From NCBI GenBank assembly GCA_014529385.2, contig CM043971.1:86814840-86878839 (forward strand): 64,000 nucleotides of DNA. Reading direction: 5' to 3'. The notes under the pieces are model-generated. The model saw nothing but the letters and a program-made list of their open reading frames with translations. It ran no database searches and was not told where the DNA came from. A program made the position numbers and the translations under genes. The stretch is from Adiantum capillus-veneris. Taxonomy: Eukaryota; Streptophyta; Polypodiopsida; Polypodiales; Pteridaceae. The first letter of the stretch is position 1. Every line of letters begins with the position of its first letter. Positions 1 to 13,763 of the stretch are shown here, piece after piece.

Positions 1-245
1 ACCCTTGCGTAACCCTTTCAAAAGACGATTAGCTTTGACCAAGTAAGCTTTTGGTCATCCATTCTGGCCTTGAATAGTGACTTCTTGACCTTGGTTGTCC
101 ACAAAAGTAACACTTCCTTGAGCACAATGGATATTGGCATTATGACTGGCTAATCAATCCATTCCAAGAATTCCATCATAGATTCCTATGGGTAAGGTTC
201 GAAAAGTAGCAGAAGTAGAGTATTCTCCCAACTTGAACTCTTGGA
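1..245 (-). pseudogene. Ty3/gypsy protease fragment, decayed
   Basis: Read on the minus strand, this stretch translates as the C-terminal half of a gypsy aspartic protease domain, with the characteristic run LPIGIYDGILGMD followed by LASHNANIHC. In this family that run precedes the linker to reverse transcriptase. Two in-frame stops (at the Trp expected after GMD, and near position 57) show it is dead. It runs off the left edge of the window, so any RT would lie outside. The orientation is opposite to the gag relic at 4.6-6.2 kb, so it is probably a different element. The family call is from motif recognition only. Confidence 0.7.
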
Positions 246-2025
246 GTTAGAGCCTAACGAGTCACCTCTCTTGACTAAGGATGTGGAGATGAGATTTAGC
301 ACACACAGATCACTACTCCATTAGGCTTTGAAGGAAATTCTACAGGGGGGGAGGTGGCATGCCTCCCTCCGCTTCATCCCTAATGTTGAGGATGGGGCCC
401 TAGTAATGCTGAGTAGAGAAGTTTCCCAGCTCAAACCATTGCAGCACATAGGACACCCTGGGCCCATGCCACATATATATTCAATTGTATTTTGGTTCAC
501 TTTGAAAGTATCACTCGATGTATGGTAAAGTTCTGTATGTTGATATATATGGTAATGTAGCGTCAAAATATGTGTCTACATAGGCATCAATATATGTACA
601 TAGCAACACACATATTAATGCTTGTATTGATGCATATTTGAACTTTTTTTTTGATAAGGGTATCGAGTCCCATATTGACACCTGGGAAGGAGAAAACCAA
701 GTTCATCTATGTCAATATGTGCATCACAATTGTAAAGAACCCCTTCTAGTGAATGGCCTAATAAATAAGTTACAATGCTAAATGGTCGTTCTCTCTTGCA
801 TTGTGAGGACTTGCTAAAACAACCTGATGTTTCATATATGTACTAAGATAATATTTTAATGGTTGAGGCACTTTCAAGGAAGCATAATTATTGCTTCATG
901 TTGGTGGAATTACCTAACGGGTATCCTCCTAGTTGGCTACACTACCACAAAGCCCATGAATTTGATGTAATTGCAGTTTTTTTTTCAAAAAGCTTTGTAT
1001 AAAAGAGGATTCATAAATATTGAGCGGATTTTTATGTACATGCAAGATGTAATTCTTTTTTCCTGAACTAAAAAGTCTTGTAAGCAGGTCATTGGCCAAA
1101 TGAGAAGCCCTAGGAATAAAAATTTCAAATTTTCTAGTTTGAGCACACCTTTTATAACATTATCACTATACATAAAACTAAATGTGGCAACTAAACAACA
1201 TCTTGTAATCTGTTTTTCTCAATTAATGGTAATTAGAATTCAATTCCAAAAGATGCATTGTGTTCCTTGTCTCTTGTTCTTTCATTTAAGTGAAATCATT
1301 CTCAATTTAGATGTGATTTGTGACTACCTATCGGTGAGATAAATTTATATTCTTGAGAGATAAAATGGTTGTTTTTTGACATTTTGACAATAGGAGAGTG
1401 ATCCTATACCTTAGATAATCTTTTTGAACAGTTTTGTTGTTGTTTTCAGGACTTAAACCATGATGGATCGGGATTTTGATACCAAATTGGATGATTTCAG
1501 GACTTTGTAGGATAGTGCCTCTAGGTCTATTATACCTTCTCCTAAAGTTTCATTTCATTTTGAGTTCATTTTGTTGACAAAATAGCATGATGACCTGGAG
1601 CGATGAGAGAGGACATGGGCAGATTTTCAAAGTAGAGAGTGACAGATTTGCTAGTGCTATTAGTTTTGTAGGTTCACTTCTTGAAATTGACACTCTCAAA
1701 GAGTCTTCATGCCCCATTCAAGTTGCTTCCCTAAGTATTGATATTTTGTTAGTGCCAGTTAGCTATGTTGTAGACGTCTGAATGTGGCAACTTTCTAACA
1801 TTTGAAACATTGCTGGGGAGTGATCCTTAGGTCGTGAGTAACCTAGCCCTAACCATAGTCTTTTTTTTCATAGTGTTACCCATTCCGTTTACACCTTAGT
1901 TGTCAAGCAGTTACACTCAGGGTCTAGTGCCTGTTAGAGGCTAGAAGTTCAGGAATTGCCAGATCTACACTTGAGGCCATGGAGAGTTGAGTGAGATACG
2001 AAAACAATTTCATTATGCATTTTTT
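246..2025. other. Unassigned AT-rich sequence
   Basis: Only short ORFs occur here, none with a recognisable motif. A G-rich tract near 344-352 could be a decayed polypurine tract or LTR edge of the element on its left, but no matching LTR was found. I see nothing else. Confidence 0.4.
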
Positions 2026-2260
2026 TTAATGCTTTGAAATTACTATTCCACTATCCATTTCACATTCGAATTTCATTGTTTCGTTAGTTTTTGTGCATAG
2101 ATTCATTTCAAGACCTAGGAGTAGGGTAGAGTAGGGTAAGTAGCAAATATTACCATCAAATTGGGTTGAAAATTTCAAAGTGGAAACTATCAAAAACCAT
2201 ATTTTGGTAAGAGAGACCATAACTCTAAAAATTGGAAACTTTGTAACAAACTGGAGAAAC

Positions 2261-3083
2261 ATGGATCGCAATCCATGTACCTCTGTGACAATTTTCCATT
2301 GGGTTAATAGTGTCTCCTAGCAACAAGATCCACAACTTTGGAGTGAAAGTGACACAGAAAACACAGTCAAAATCAAGAAATTGGACAAAAACTACAAAAG
2401 CTTGGGAAATTTACCAAAATTTGAGGTTTTCCAACTTTTTGTGATCCAAATTCAGAAAAGGTTAGGAATTGGCTTCTGCAGGACATAGAGAACTACCTAA
2501 CCAAAATTCATTCCAAAATGTTGTCAAACATGCATCACAATCCATGTACTTTCTGATCATTTGGGGCTGAGATTTGATCAGTGGGTAGCTAATCCATTTG
2601 AGACAACTTTCCAAAAGGCACAATAGCAAAAAGTTCTAAAAAGTTGATCAAAATAGATAGTAAAAAACTATTGAGTTCTGATTGGCAAAGAGTTTTCCAA
2701 ATCTTTTTTTTTTGGGAGTAGCCTATTGACATCCCAAGCAATTAGCAGGCCAAATTTAGGGTCCAGACCTTATGGAACATGGATCGCGATCCATGAACCT
2801 TTTCTAAATTTTTGGACATAGACCATACAAGCCTATAGCAGAGAACATTTTAAACAAAACTTCCAAAATCAAGATAGCCAAAAAATTTCAGAAAATATGC
2901 TAAAAGTGGGCAAAAGTACTTCAAGACCAAAAACCACCAGGCAAACCTAGTGTTTGACTTTTGGAAAACCTAACTTGATCCAAATCACACAAAAGGCATG
3001 TAGCCGAGTTCAATAGATCAAGGGGAAGCTATGTACCAAGATTCATCAACATTTGATGCAGAGGTACATGGATTGCAATCCAT
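2261..3083. repeat. ~270-bp degenerate tandem repeat with palindromic punctuation
   Basis: Four related 16-mers occur at 2261-2276, 2530-2545, 2779-2794 and 3068-3083, spaced 269, 249 and 289 bp. The third, ATGGATCGCGATCCAT, is a perfect palindrome; the others differ from it by one to three bases. The DNA just before each copy is also loosely similar (variants of 'accaaaattcat ... catgg'), so this looks like an old tandem repeat with unit about 270 bp whose palindrome is the best-preserved part. No coding potential was recognised. Confidence 0.6.
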
Positions 3084-3129
3084 GTTCCTTTGTTAGATAT
3101 TGAGCCCAAACTTGTACCATAGCTAGAGC

Positions 3130-4559
3130 TTGACACAAGGATCATAGTGGTCCTTTTAAAATTAAATCTAACTTGATTTGTGGATTTTGCAAGCAAAATA
3201 AGAATTTCTACGAAAAGTGTGGTATAATTTTGGCGATTTCAAATTTAGATTAACAGAGTGACTGTAAACTCATAGCGACCAAGTGTTTTTTTTAAAATAG
3301 ATTTCAAGAGCTAGAGTATGTAGCTCAAAGTGCTTTCTTTCGGAGGATTCGGATACATCAACCCCAGTAACAAGTCAAGGTTTTTCATTAGTATTTTCTT
3401 GATGTGTTTATGATCAGGTAGACTATATCAGAGTAGAAACCCTACTGTAGGAGAATACATGATTCACATTTCAATAGAACAGAGTGCTAATCAAGGACCA
3501 TTGCTGACCTTAGAGCCCATTTTAGAAGAAAATATTTATAATACTTCTTTAGAGAGATCTTACACCTACATGGCATAAGGTTTCAAGAGTGTGAGTTTTA
3601 AAGAGGAAACAAACATAGGGGGAGGACCATCCCAGCCTGCACCAACTATGAAACTATTGCACTTGAAATATCAATTTGAAAATGAATAGTGTGTGAAAAT
3701 TTACAAAGACGATATAGACCATTGTTGTGTAAAATTAGAAGAAAGACCTAGTGAGTTTAAGGAGATAGTACCTATGTACTATAGTGGTGATTGATACCTT
3801 GATTATGAGGGTATCATGTATTATTTGGTTGTGCAAAATCTCTATATTGTGGCAAATGGGGGTAACAGGCACCAAAGATAAGGTTGATTTCAAGACTAAA
3901 GACAAGCTACCAAAATTGGACATTCCTAATGCAAAACTTGGGCGAGTGAATATGGCGACTCAAGTCAATACAGATAAAGCACATGTGGGTTTGTAAAAGT
4001 ATGACAATGGAGAGTAAATGCTCTACTATAAATGCGATGAGCCCAACATTGGAGAATTTTCAAAGCGAAAATGCTTGTATAGTTTTACATACAAAGAAGA
4101 TAGAGATACCTGGATGAAGGTACTATATTGTAGACCACAAGGAGATGGAGATATATTTACTTTGGAGGACCCCTTCATTAGTCATATGTCACACCTAGAA
4201 TGTATAGGCCTCAGAGATAAGACCAAAAATTGCAAGAGAAAGTCACGTTAGAACTAGAGTGGAAGATTCATTCAGTCGACCATAATTTTTTGTTCCAAGA
4301 CCAATGGGATCCTTGAATTCTAAGGTTTCAATGATCACTTATCAGGGTGAATGATCCAAACACTATCCATACTATGAGAGTTTTAGATACCTCAACCAAA
4401 CCTAGGGATTTGTGACCCGATAAGGGAACGATTGAGAAAACTCCCATCAGAGTTCCTAGTCGGGGATATGAAGCAAGAGATGTAGTTTCAAGAGAGCCTA
4501 GAGTAATGAGAATGGTGGTTGAAACACGACGGATGCGACCATCTCAAGTAGAAAAATGT
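3130..4559. other. Unassigned sequence upstream of gag relic
   Basis: Short ORFs (for example 4018-4251, plus, 77 aa with several Cys) have no motif I recognise. Position and orientation suggest it may be the decayed 5' part of the gypsy relic that follows, but no LTR or primer-binding site could be found. Confidence 0.35.
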
Positions 4560-6212
4560 GTTATCAAAAAGTAAAATGGGTCGAGATATCCATACACACA
4601 TGCTTCACTTTTTAAGCAAGTCTTAAGAGCTATACAAGTCACAAATTTCTACACTCAGTATGAGGGTTTTGGGTTGACCTTGGAAGGAGCAACATTGCCT
4701 TGGTTCCAACCATTGCATAGTAGAAATTTTCCAAATATCAAGCAACTTATGCAAGAGTTTGCAGAGGAATTATCCAAAAGAGTAATTAGACACAATACAA
4801 TTTCCAAAATCTACATCTTTTAGCAAAAAGAGAACAAAAACTTGGTGAAGAAAACTTCACTTCACTTCAAGAAATATATTGAAAGATGTCTTATGCGATA
4901 AATATTGCAAGACAAATGATTGTAAGTTCTCTTTATAGAGGTCTTGAGAAATGAAACTCTTAAGAAAGATTTGCACTCGAAGGTGTGCACCACATTTGAG
5001 AAGGTCACTAAAGAAGTGCTGTATCTAGTTGACAATTGCAAAACTTATAGAGAGGTATTGGAAGACACAAACACAACCACCACCAGTGCCTCTTCAACCA
5101 TTAGCGAGCCATTGACAAAATGCAGTTCTCTTACTTCAATCACATCAAATGTAGATGAAATAGTTGAGGAAGTGATCCAAAGAATTAATCAAACTTATAG
5201 ACAAAATTTGAATCTACGACAATAGCCATCATAAGCAACAAAAGTATCGAGAGCATTGAAGTGATGCACAATCGAGCAAAAATACACCAACCATGAGATG
5301 ATTGAGTATTTTTCAACCAAAACTATGTAAGGGGTAGTCCATATGGACCTCCAAGGGTGCAACCTTTGCCACCACCACTGAGGTACCAGAGAGGACCAAA
5401 CAATGCAGCACAAGGGGGAGATAAGTTGTACCCCAGGTTGGACCAACAACCCCCTTTACCTCAAGAAAATAGGGCAATTATTGATATACATAGCTCATAG
5501 AGACACTCATGGTTTAGCAAATGTTTCCACCAGCTTCTTATTATGAGGAGCTAGTGGAAACCTATGGGAGACATCTTGAAGGAGCAGCCTAGTATGCCAA
5601 CAAGAGTTATCCTTCCTGGGTAAGCTCAGATGAGGCAGCAGAACCTTCATATGTTGCTCAACTAACAAAAAATCATTACACAATGGATCAAAACAAGCTC
5701 ATGCTCATAGCAAACCAAAACTACAAACCTAGAGGATATCCTCCTAGGATAGGACTGCCAATGAGAGTACCACCATCCACTCAGCCGAAAGTTCCTTACT
5801 ATGACCGTGGAGGTAACCGTTGGGCATGCGTTTGTTGACACAAGGGTGAGAGAATGAAGAAACTTTATTTTGTGAGGGTTGCGGAGTGGATCATTTACTT
5901 CCTAACTACCCAAAAAATCTAAAAAACAAGGAGAACGTGACGATGAACGTCATTGGAGCTTTACCATGTTCAATTGGATCTAAAAATGAGCCATTTAGTT
6001 CCTATCGATGTGGTGACAAGAGATTGGAATCAAGAAGCTATAAAAACATGCCAAAGAAGAACAAGCCAAAACTTCCAAAACAAATTAAATTTGAGAGTTT
6101 AACAATTAGGACTCAGAGAAATTTTTGGAAAGCAAAAAGGGGCAAAATGAAAACAAAAAGGCTAAGGGAAAAGAAAACCTTGGAGACAGAGATGCAACAA
6201 ACAAGGGATTAG
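4560..6212 (+). pseudogene. gag: Ty3/gypsy gag relic
   Basis: The frame entered near 4608 reads as a retrotransposon Gag core: FKQVLRAIQVTNFYTQYEGF, then an LEGATLPWF motif and a helical stretch to a stop near 4821. After further stops the same frame resumes at 4944-5225 with the typical 'LRNETLKKDLHSKV' region. It is followed by a proline-rich linker (about 5310-5500) and a Cys/His-rich patch around 5820-5925 (CEGCGVDH) that resembles a damaged CCHC zinc knuckle. The basic Lys-rich end at 5886-6212 fits the C-terminus of Gag. Many stops and frame changes show it is long dead. No protease or RT of the same element was recognised downstream. Confidence 0.6.
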
Positions 6213-7732
<1,520 letters not shown>

Positions 7733-7739
7733 GCACTTG

Positions 7740-8575
7740 CAATGGACAGTACTATAGGAGATTACTGCTCAAGTGATCCATAGCTGCTCTCTTTTGATGA
7801 GCTGGAAGGTGGTCTGAGCATGCATGAATAGATACAAAGCCACCCTATTAGCACTTCCAATTAGCCATGTCTCATTAATCAGGCTTTTCTTTGTAATTAT
7901 TGGGCTACAAAGACACAAATAAAGACATCCTTCTTCTGCTCTTGGATTACCAAACGCTAGGACAAGGAAGACTATTTACGCAACATTGGCACAATGTTGG
8001 CACAAGCGAACACTAAGAGTGTCGAGGAATGAACAGAAGGAAGTATTGACCACCAAACATTTTTTGAGCTGCAAAAATCAAATTTTAGCAATGTCAAAGA
8101 GACTGTTCTATTGGGTGTGTGCAACACTTTGACTCAAATTAATGTCCTGCACTCAGTAAGTGAGATTTTTGTGAAGAGAACCTCTTTGACAATGATCTTG
8201 AACAATAATACAATGTGACCTTAGTAGACCAATCTAAAATTGCTAGTGTCTTGGGTATCCACCAAAGAAATATAGTTGTTGTAAGTTCAAGGCTAGAGAA
8301 TAAAGATGAGGATAAAGTGTTTCCATTGAGGGCATGTGAGAGACAATTGCCTCAAGGAACCGTTATCACCAATGAAACAAGATATTTGGTGTATTCCTTT
8401 TGGACATCAGAGACTAGAGTTTCACCTAATAAGAAGGACATATGCAAAACGAGAATTGGAAGAAAAAGTTTTTTTGAACACATGTACATCTACTCAATGA
8501 CTCTCAGGTACCAAAAACTCTTAGCAATTGTAATTTGGTCAAGACAATACAAAGTTTGGTAGTCTCGTGTATAGC
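7740..8575. other. Unassigned sequence with one 115-aa ORF
   Basis: An open frame at 8215-8562 (plus) is the longest here. Its translation has no motif I recognise and its surroundings give no context, so I do not call it a gene. Confidence 0.3.
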
Positions 8576-8579
8576 AGTG

Positions 8580-9660
8580 GATGTGTATAGTACCTTACAA
8601 AGGTTATATACAGTACCAATGCATTCCTATGTAGTTCCAAAGCTATCCTGTAGAGAAGCAAAGCCCCTATGCATAACCAAATTTGGTGTTTCAATTGTAT
8701 ACTAGTTATTCCACTGCCTATCTATAGAGTACTAAAGCCTTTTTATAACACCTTTGCCTTACCAAAGCCTCACTCTATTTTACCAAAGCCTAATTTTGTA
8801 GTAACAATTTCTTTGTGCAATACCAAACCTACTCCCTGTGTAGTACCAAATCATTCTTGTTTATCACCAAAGCATTTGCAAAGTACCCATATGGGTAGTC
8901 TTGTGAATGGAGCTCTACTATTAGTCAAAAGTAGATAGACAATACCAAATCTAAGTTTTTGTTATATGGCACTGGTCCTTCACAACACCGAAGGTCTTTG
9001 TATAGTACCCAAGCCTCTATAAACCACCAAATTTTGTACTCTCTTGCATGCCAATGGTTGTACATAGTACCAAAAGCCTAAAGACAGTACCAACCCAAGC
9101 ATCTTTGAGTTACCCAATTTGGTACCCTCTTACATGCCAATGGTTGTGCATAGTACCAAAAGCCTAAAGATAGTACCAAAAACTATCCAATTTGGTACTC
9201 TCTTGCATGCCAATGATTGTACATAGTATCAAAAGCCTAAAGATAGTATCAAATATGGAAATGGTTTGGTATAGTACCAAAGGTTGCATGAATAGCACCC
9301 AAGAATCTTTGAACTACCCAATTTGGTACTCTCCTACATGTCGATGGTTATACACAGTATGAAAAGCTTAAATACAATACCAAATATGGAAGAACCCACT
9401 TCATTGTGTATTGGTTCTATATTGTACCAAAGAAGGTATAAATGAATCATTTTGGTTACCCAACAAGACATTTTTCTACTCTCGATTTTTAAAGTTGGTA
9501 GACTACCAAATATGGTTCTATAGTACCATATTTAGTACTATCTATAGCCAGTTTTGGCACTATTACATGAGTGTCATATTACCATTTTCATGAAGTTGGA
9601 ATTTTCTAACCTTCTTTGTTTTGGTGCCATAGGTTGAGCTATACCAAAGGTTCAAGATGG
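8580..9660. repeat. AGTACCAAA-rich degenerate minisatellite field
   Basis: Variants of AGTACCAAA(GCC) recur every 20-40 bp across about 1 kb. Inside it is a clearer longer repeat: four copies of a block reading roughly 'TTTGGTACTCTCTTGCATG' then 'ccaatggttgtacatagtaccaaa' begin near 9030, 9113, 9185 and 9316. Spacing is uneven (about 83, 72 and 131 bp). Short ORFs here (for example 8669-8938 with repeated LPKP) only reflect the repeat. Confidence 0.7.
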
Positions 9661-9825
9661 CTCACCCTACAGTGGGGAGTGTCTCTTAGATTCTTTGAGA
9701 CATTTAATCCAAAAAAAAATTGGAAGTTGAAAGAGCGGTATACTTGATACTATGTATCCCATGTGCAGATGCTCTATTTCAAAGAGTCTTTTAATCAAAT
9801 GTAGAAAAACAAGTTTGGGCATCAT

Positions 9826-9837
9826 GGGGGGGGGGGG

Positions 9838-9883
<46 letters not shown>
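9826..9883. repeat. Poly-G plus (GA)n microsatellite
   Basis: Fifteen G residues (9826-9840) run directly into about 21 AG units. Confidence 0.95.
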
Positions 9884-9885
<2 letters not shown>

Positions 9886-10282
9886 TGAATTTTTTCCATC
9901 CCATAAAAGTTAAAGATGTCAAGTTAATGTCACATGATGGCAAGTCAGGATGTAAGCTAAGAAATTAACACGCCCCAAAATTAGGAAACTTTTCTTGTTT
10001 ACGAGTGTGCAATGAGTGAACGTTCATAAAGTCAAGATAAAGGGCAGCAAAACAAATGCAATTCCACCAAGACAAGACGGTGAAAGCATATGTTATCCAA
10101 GACGATTGAGCGAGAAAATGTATGATCATACCTGGGGTGGATGCATGTGGATATTATTTAGGAGGCTAGAGGGTGTGATAGGGGGGTCATAGCTACAACA
10201 CCAATATAGCATTAAGTTCATATTTACCATGCTATGAACATTTCCCCAAATAATAAAGGAAAAATCCTTTTTGTCAAGCTAA

Positions 10283-10283
<1 letters not shown>
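9884..10283. other. Unassigned sequence between microsatellites
   Basis: No ORF of note, no repeat and no recognisable motif. Confidence 0.3.
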
Positions 10284-10367
<84 letters not shown>

Positions 10368-10458
10368 TATGTGTGTTTATGACCGTCAGCAGACAAATCG
10401 GCCCAAGAGATAGAGACTAAGAATATATTTCATATGTACTTGTGTGTGTGTGTGTGTG
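10284..10458. repeat. (TG)n microsatellite in two blocks
   Basis: A TG/GT run of about 80 bp (10284-10363) is followed by a shorter one at 10441-10458. The second block adjoins a repeat (copy A) whose relatives at 60.5 and 63.0 kb also begin beside TG repeats. Confidence 0.95.
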
Positions 10459-11020
10459 TACAAAAAAGAACATAATAGTTCAAAAGACTTTGTGTTAGAC
10501 AAGGGACAAGGAGTAGCAGCAAAACAACTGAGTCTTTGATTCATTTTTTTACATTAATGTGAGAATGAGGTATCATTCCAGTATTTTTGTACATAAGGTA
10601 GTTTGGAGTGCTTGTCTATAGTGTGAAAAAGGATTTAAGAACATCAATGTCGGACAACAGCAAAGCAAAAAATATCCTAAGAAAATATAGAGTCCTCACC
10701 TGCATACATGTTAAACAAAAGAACAGATTTGTTAGGTATTATAGGTGTCGACAAACCCTATCAACTATTCATCGTGTCCATGTTACAAGATTTTTTAACC
10801 TTAAGACTACTATCCAAAAAAAATTGTGAATCTCTGGAGTAGTTTTAACTTTGTCTTTTTTGTAATCATAAAGCCATTGCTTTATAGTATGTGGTGAGTT
10901 TTCTTTAGTTCATTTTTAGGTTTTGTTTAACTTGTAATCAAAAAGGTCATCATTCCTTTAAGATTCAAGTGAGTATATAGGTTATAAATAGGGTTAAAAA
11001 TCTTGATGAGCCAAAAAAAT
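10459..11020 (+). repeat. Interspersed repeat, copy A
   Basis: This stretch is recognisably similar to 60531-61150 and 62978-63500. Shared landmarks in order are: an 'aataa.acataa' start after the TG run, a 'cattccagta' segment, 'gagtcc.cacctgcat', 'atccatgt...cttacaa', 'ttttttaaccttaa' and 'aaaaggtcat.att'. Copies are heavily diverged with many indels. The class (LINE, SINE, old LTR or intronic duplication) cannot be assigned because no coding domain or terminal structure survives. Confidence 0.55.
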
Positions 11021-11487
11021 ACCTTCCCTAGATAACCAAAATTGACAAGTGCTAAAAAAGAATCCTAACATTATACATGATTGATACATGGTCACAAAAG
11101 TTTTGTTTAATTTACTAATCTTAACAAAAAAACCACTCGTTTTTTCTCAGAGATATTATCCATCTCAACCTCTTTTTTCTTTTTTAATCTCAAGTACTAG
11201 AGAAACAAGGTAAGGTCAGCTAAGTCGGTATGACCAAGCCTAGAGAAGGAGCTATTGCTCAATCACTCTCAAGGCTTCCAATACATCGAGCCAGATGAAA
11301 CGTCTGTTGAAAAACAGTGGCAAACTCAAGTACAATGCAGTTTATAAAAACCAAGATGTAGCAGATTAACCTAAAAAAGTGTACAATCCCCAATGACACA
11401 AGAGAATGTACCACATTATACTATTAGCCAATGGGACACATTCTAACACTTTGATTTAAGAAAAATTACAGTAAATGTTAAATGCAG
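11021..11487. other. Flank of non-autonomous LTR element
   Basis: Unassigned AT-rich sequence. It joins 14908-15386 once the inserted element at 11488-14907 is removed. Confidence 0.4.
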
Positions 11488-12336
11488 TGTTGGGCGCATT
11501 TCTAACAGCCCGTCTTTTGTAAATTTGTACATATGGACATGACACAGGATGTCAAAATTGTGTGTGGGATTTCTTTTTGTGGGGTTTTTAGCTTACTTTA
11601 GCAAGCACATGTACATGCACTGCAAGTCACTAGTATAGTGACAGTTGTCGGGCTACTATAAGTGCCCGTGAGTGAGTTTTTTGAAGTGAGACTTGTATAT
11701 AACTTAAACTCATGTAAAAAATTAAAAAATTTCAGCCAAACTCCAGAAAATTGCAGGTTTGAGCTCGTTGTGTCTTCTTGATGGTTTCTGTTGCAGTTTT
11801 TGCCCCCGCCTTGCCTACTCTACGTGTAGTCGTGTTGGGACAGCTCCCTGTTCGCATCAATTTTGCATGTAGCCGCATGTAGATTCAAATTTGGTCATCT
11901 TCAGCTTTCTCACCAGTCATGTTTCAATATTTCTCTCAAGCTTTGAAGTGCCCCAATTGGAGTTGTGCCCTTCAGGTTACGACTAGTTCTTTGCAGGGTC
12001 ATGGCTATGGCAGCCTAGTGGCAAATTGTGTGCAGACAGATCAGGAGGGCATGTAGCTATGAATTGTGTAATTGATATTGAAGTTGTGGGCTTGTGATGT
12101 TCAATTATGAAAGGGGAGTCCCTTGTCTTCATATGCATTGGTCGGCGTGTGATGTAAATCCATGCTTTGGCAGGGTTTTGCTCCTATGTGACATAGTCTC
12201 TTGGGTGGGCGACGGCCAGTAAATTCCCAAGGGGACTACTCTTGTTGGACTTGTGGTTTTTCAAAGTGATTTTGTAAATATTTTGGTGTTTTTTTAGTGC
12301 TCTTTCAAAGCTCTTGGGTTTGCTTGTTTCCCAACA
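11488..12336 (+). repeat. 5' LTR of non-autonomous element
   Basis: 849 bp, TG...CA ends, similar along its full length to 14046-14907 with scattered substitutions and small indels, so the insertion is not recent. Confidence 0.9.
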
Positions 12337-12342
12337 GTGTTT

Positions 12343-12356
12343 TGGTGCCCACCACC
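12343..12356 (+). promoter_or_regulatory. Putative primer-binding site
   Basis: TGGTGCCCACCACC, seven bases after the 5' LTR. It shares TGGTGCCC with family 2 (28911). The primer tRNA is not identified. Confidence 0.5.
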
Positions 12357-12400
12357 AAGGATCTCCTTCAGGTGAACTTCAATTGACAGCTTTGGTGGCA

Positions 12401-13006
12401 ATGGTGACAGAGTTTCCAAGGTTCTATGGTTATGTAGGTGAGGATGCTGATGCATTCATTGAGAAGATGGAGTTTGCTTGTTTGATTTCAGATAAGTAAG
12501 ATCCAATGCTTATGCTGAAGATTTTGTTCTTTTGCTTGAAAGAAGATGCAAGGACATGGTATGATAAGTATGAGTTTTGGTTGAAATCATCTCAACCTCC
12601 ATAGGTGATGACTTATGATGCATTAAAGAATGATTTTCTTGAGAGTTTTAGGAAGGTATAGGACCCAACGGATGTATGGCACTCCATTGAAGGGCTTATA
12701 CAGGATGATAATCAAAGTGTAAATGCCTTTGTGAAGCAATTTAATGATTTATGGAAGAGATGGTGTGTTGCTTTGGGCAGTGATGTTCCTCCTCTTATGC
12801 TTAAGAAGTGTATGTTTATGAAAAGTTTAAGGGCTGATTTGAAGTCAAAGGTTGATCTTAAAAGGCCACTTACATTTGAGGATGCAATACGGATTGCAAA
12901 GCATAAGGAATGGAAGTTAGATAGAATGCAAGATCTTGGATTGCAGGGTGATGTGGATCCAAAGGCTTCTCTATGCATTGATGTAGGTAAAAAAAAGTGC
13001 ATCTAG
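12401..13006 (+). pseudogene. gag: gag relic of non-autonomous element
   Basis: The frame from ATG 12401 reads as a Gag capsid-like protein. FPRFYGYVGEDADAFIEKM and the later DPTDVWHSIEGLIQ ... KQFNDLWKRW ... KRPLTFEDAIRIAKHKEWKL align throughout with the family 1 Gag (21082-21936), which has YPEFHGRSDEDVEEFLEKM and KKPRTYEDALEVARNKEWKL at the same places. Three in-frame stops (12497, 12603, 12660) break it, and a fourth ends it at 13006. There is no CCHC knuckle. The start at 12401 is chosen because similarity begins there; an upstream ATG at 12314 would begin inside the LTR. Confidence 0.8.
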
Positions 13007-13763
13007 TGCAGTATTATATCATGATGTTTCTCTTGAGAAAAAAATTCAAGCATGTACTAAGGAGAAAGAGGCTAAGAAAAATGCTCTCATTATGCCATCC
13101 TTGTTGTTTAGGCCACTTAATGGTGCTTTACATGCCAAAGGTGATGTTTCTACCGATGTGAAAGTTAATTAGAAGGGAAATGATGCAATTAGTGAAGTCT
13201 TAAAGAATGATCATGATGAGAATCAAGTTGTAGATGCCATTGTTGATGTGTCCAATGTGAAAGATGAGCATGTGGGTGATGTGAAAGTGGATGTTGGGTA
13301 TCCCTCTCCTTTATGTGAAATAGTTGAGAATGATTTGCAAGTCAATGAGGATACTTATGTAGAAGTGAATGATGTGAATGAAGAGATCTCTCAAATGCAT
13401 GCTATTGTTGAGTCTTTTCCACTAAATGATGATGTTGTTGACCATGTTGTGGACCTTACTAATGGGGAGACTATCCATGAGGACTCTTGTGATTGCATTT
13501 GTAGTGATGTATGTGGCCATCCCTTGATTGATAAAGAGAATATTGAGGTTTTAGAAGATATGAAAAATGATGGAGATTCTCTTTATATGCCTCATGTGAA
13601 TATGGTTGATGCTACCTTGCTTAATCCTCTTGTTAAGGAGCTTAACTTATGTATGAAGGGTGGCTTACCTATCAAGCATAGTGTGGTTGAATTGGATGAA
13701 TGGTTAATGGAGTGTGGGGAGAATGAGATGGATACCCATGAGGATATGAAATGGCTGAGGTAA
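12996..13763 (+). pseudogene. Acidic ORF of unknown function fused downstream of gag
   Basis: An eight-A run at 12989-12996 separates the gag frame from this one. A one-base change there makes the two continuous: after the run the new frame reads on through VLYHDVSLEKKIQACTKEKE to the open stretch 13248-13763, with a single TAG near 13170. The 171-aa distal part is strongly acidic (many Asp, Glu, Val) with a Cys cluster (CDCICSDVC). It resembles no protease, RT or integrase and I do not recognise it. It occupies the place of pol, so it may be a captured or newly evolved segment. The function is unknown. Confidence 0.5.

Noticed and set aside
8215-8562. 115-aa ORF
   Set aside because: No motif, no context and decayed surroundings; length alone is not enough at this AT content.
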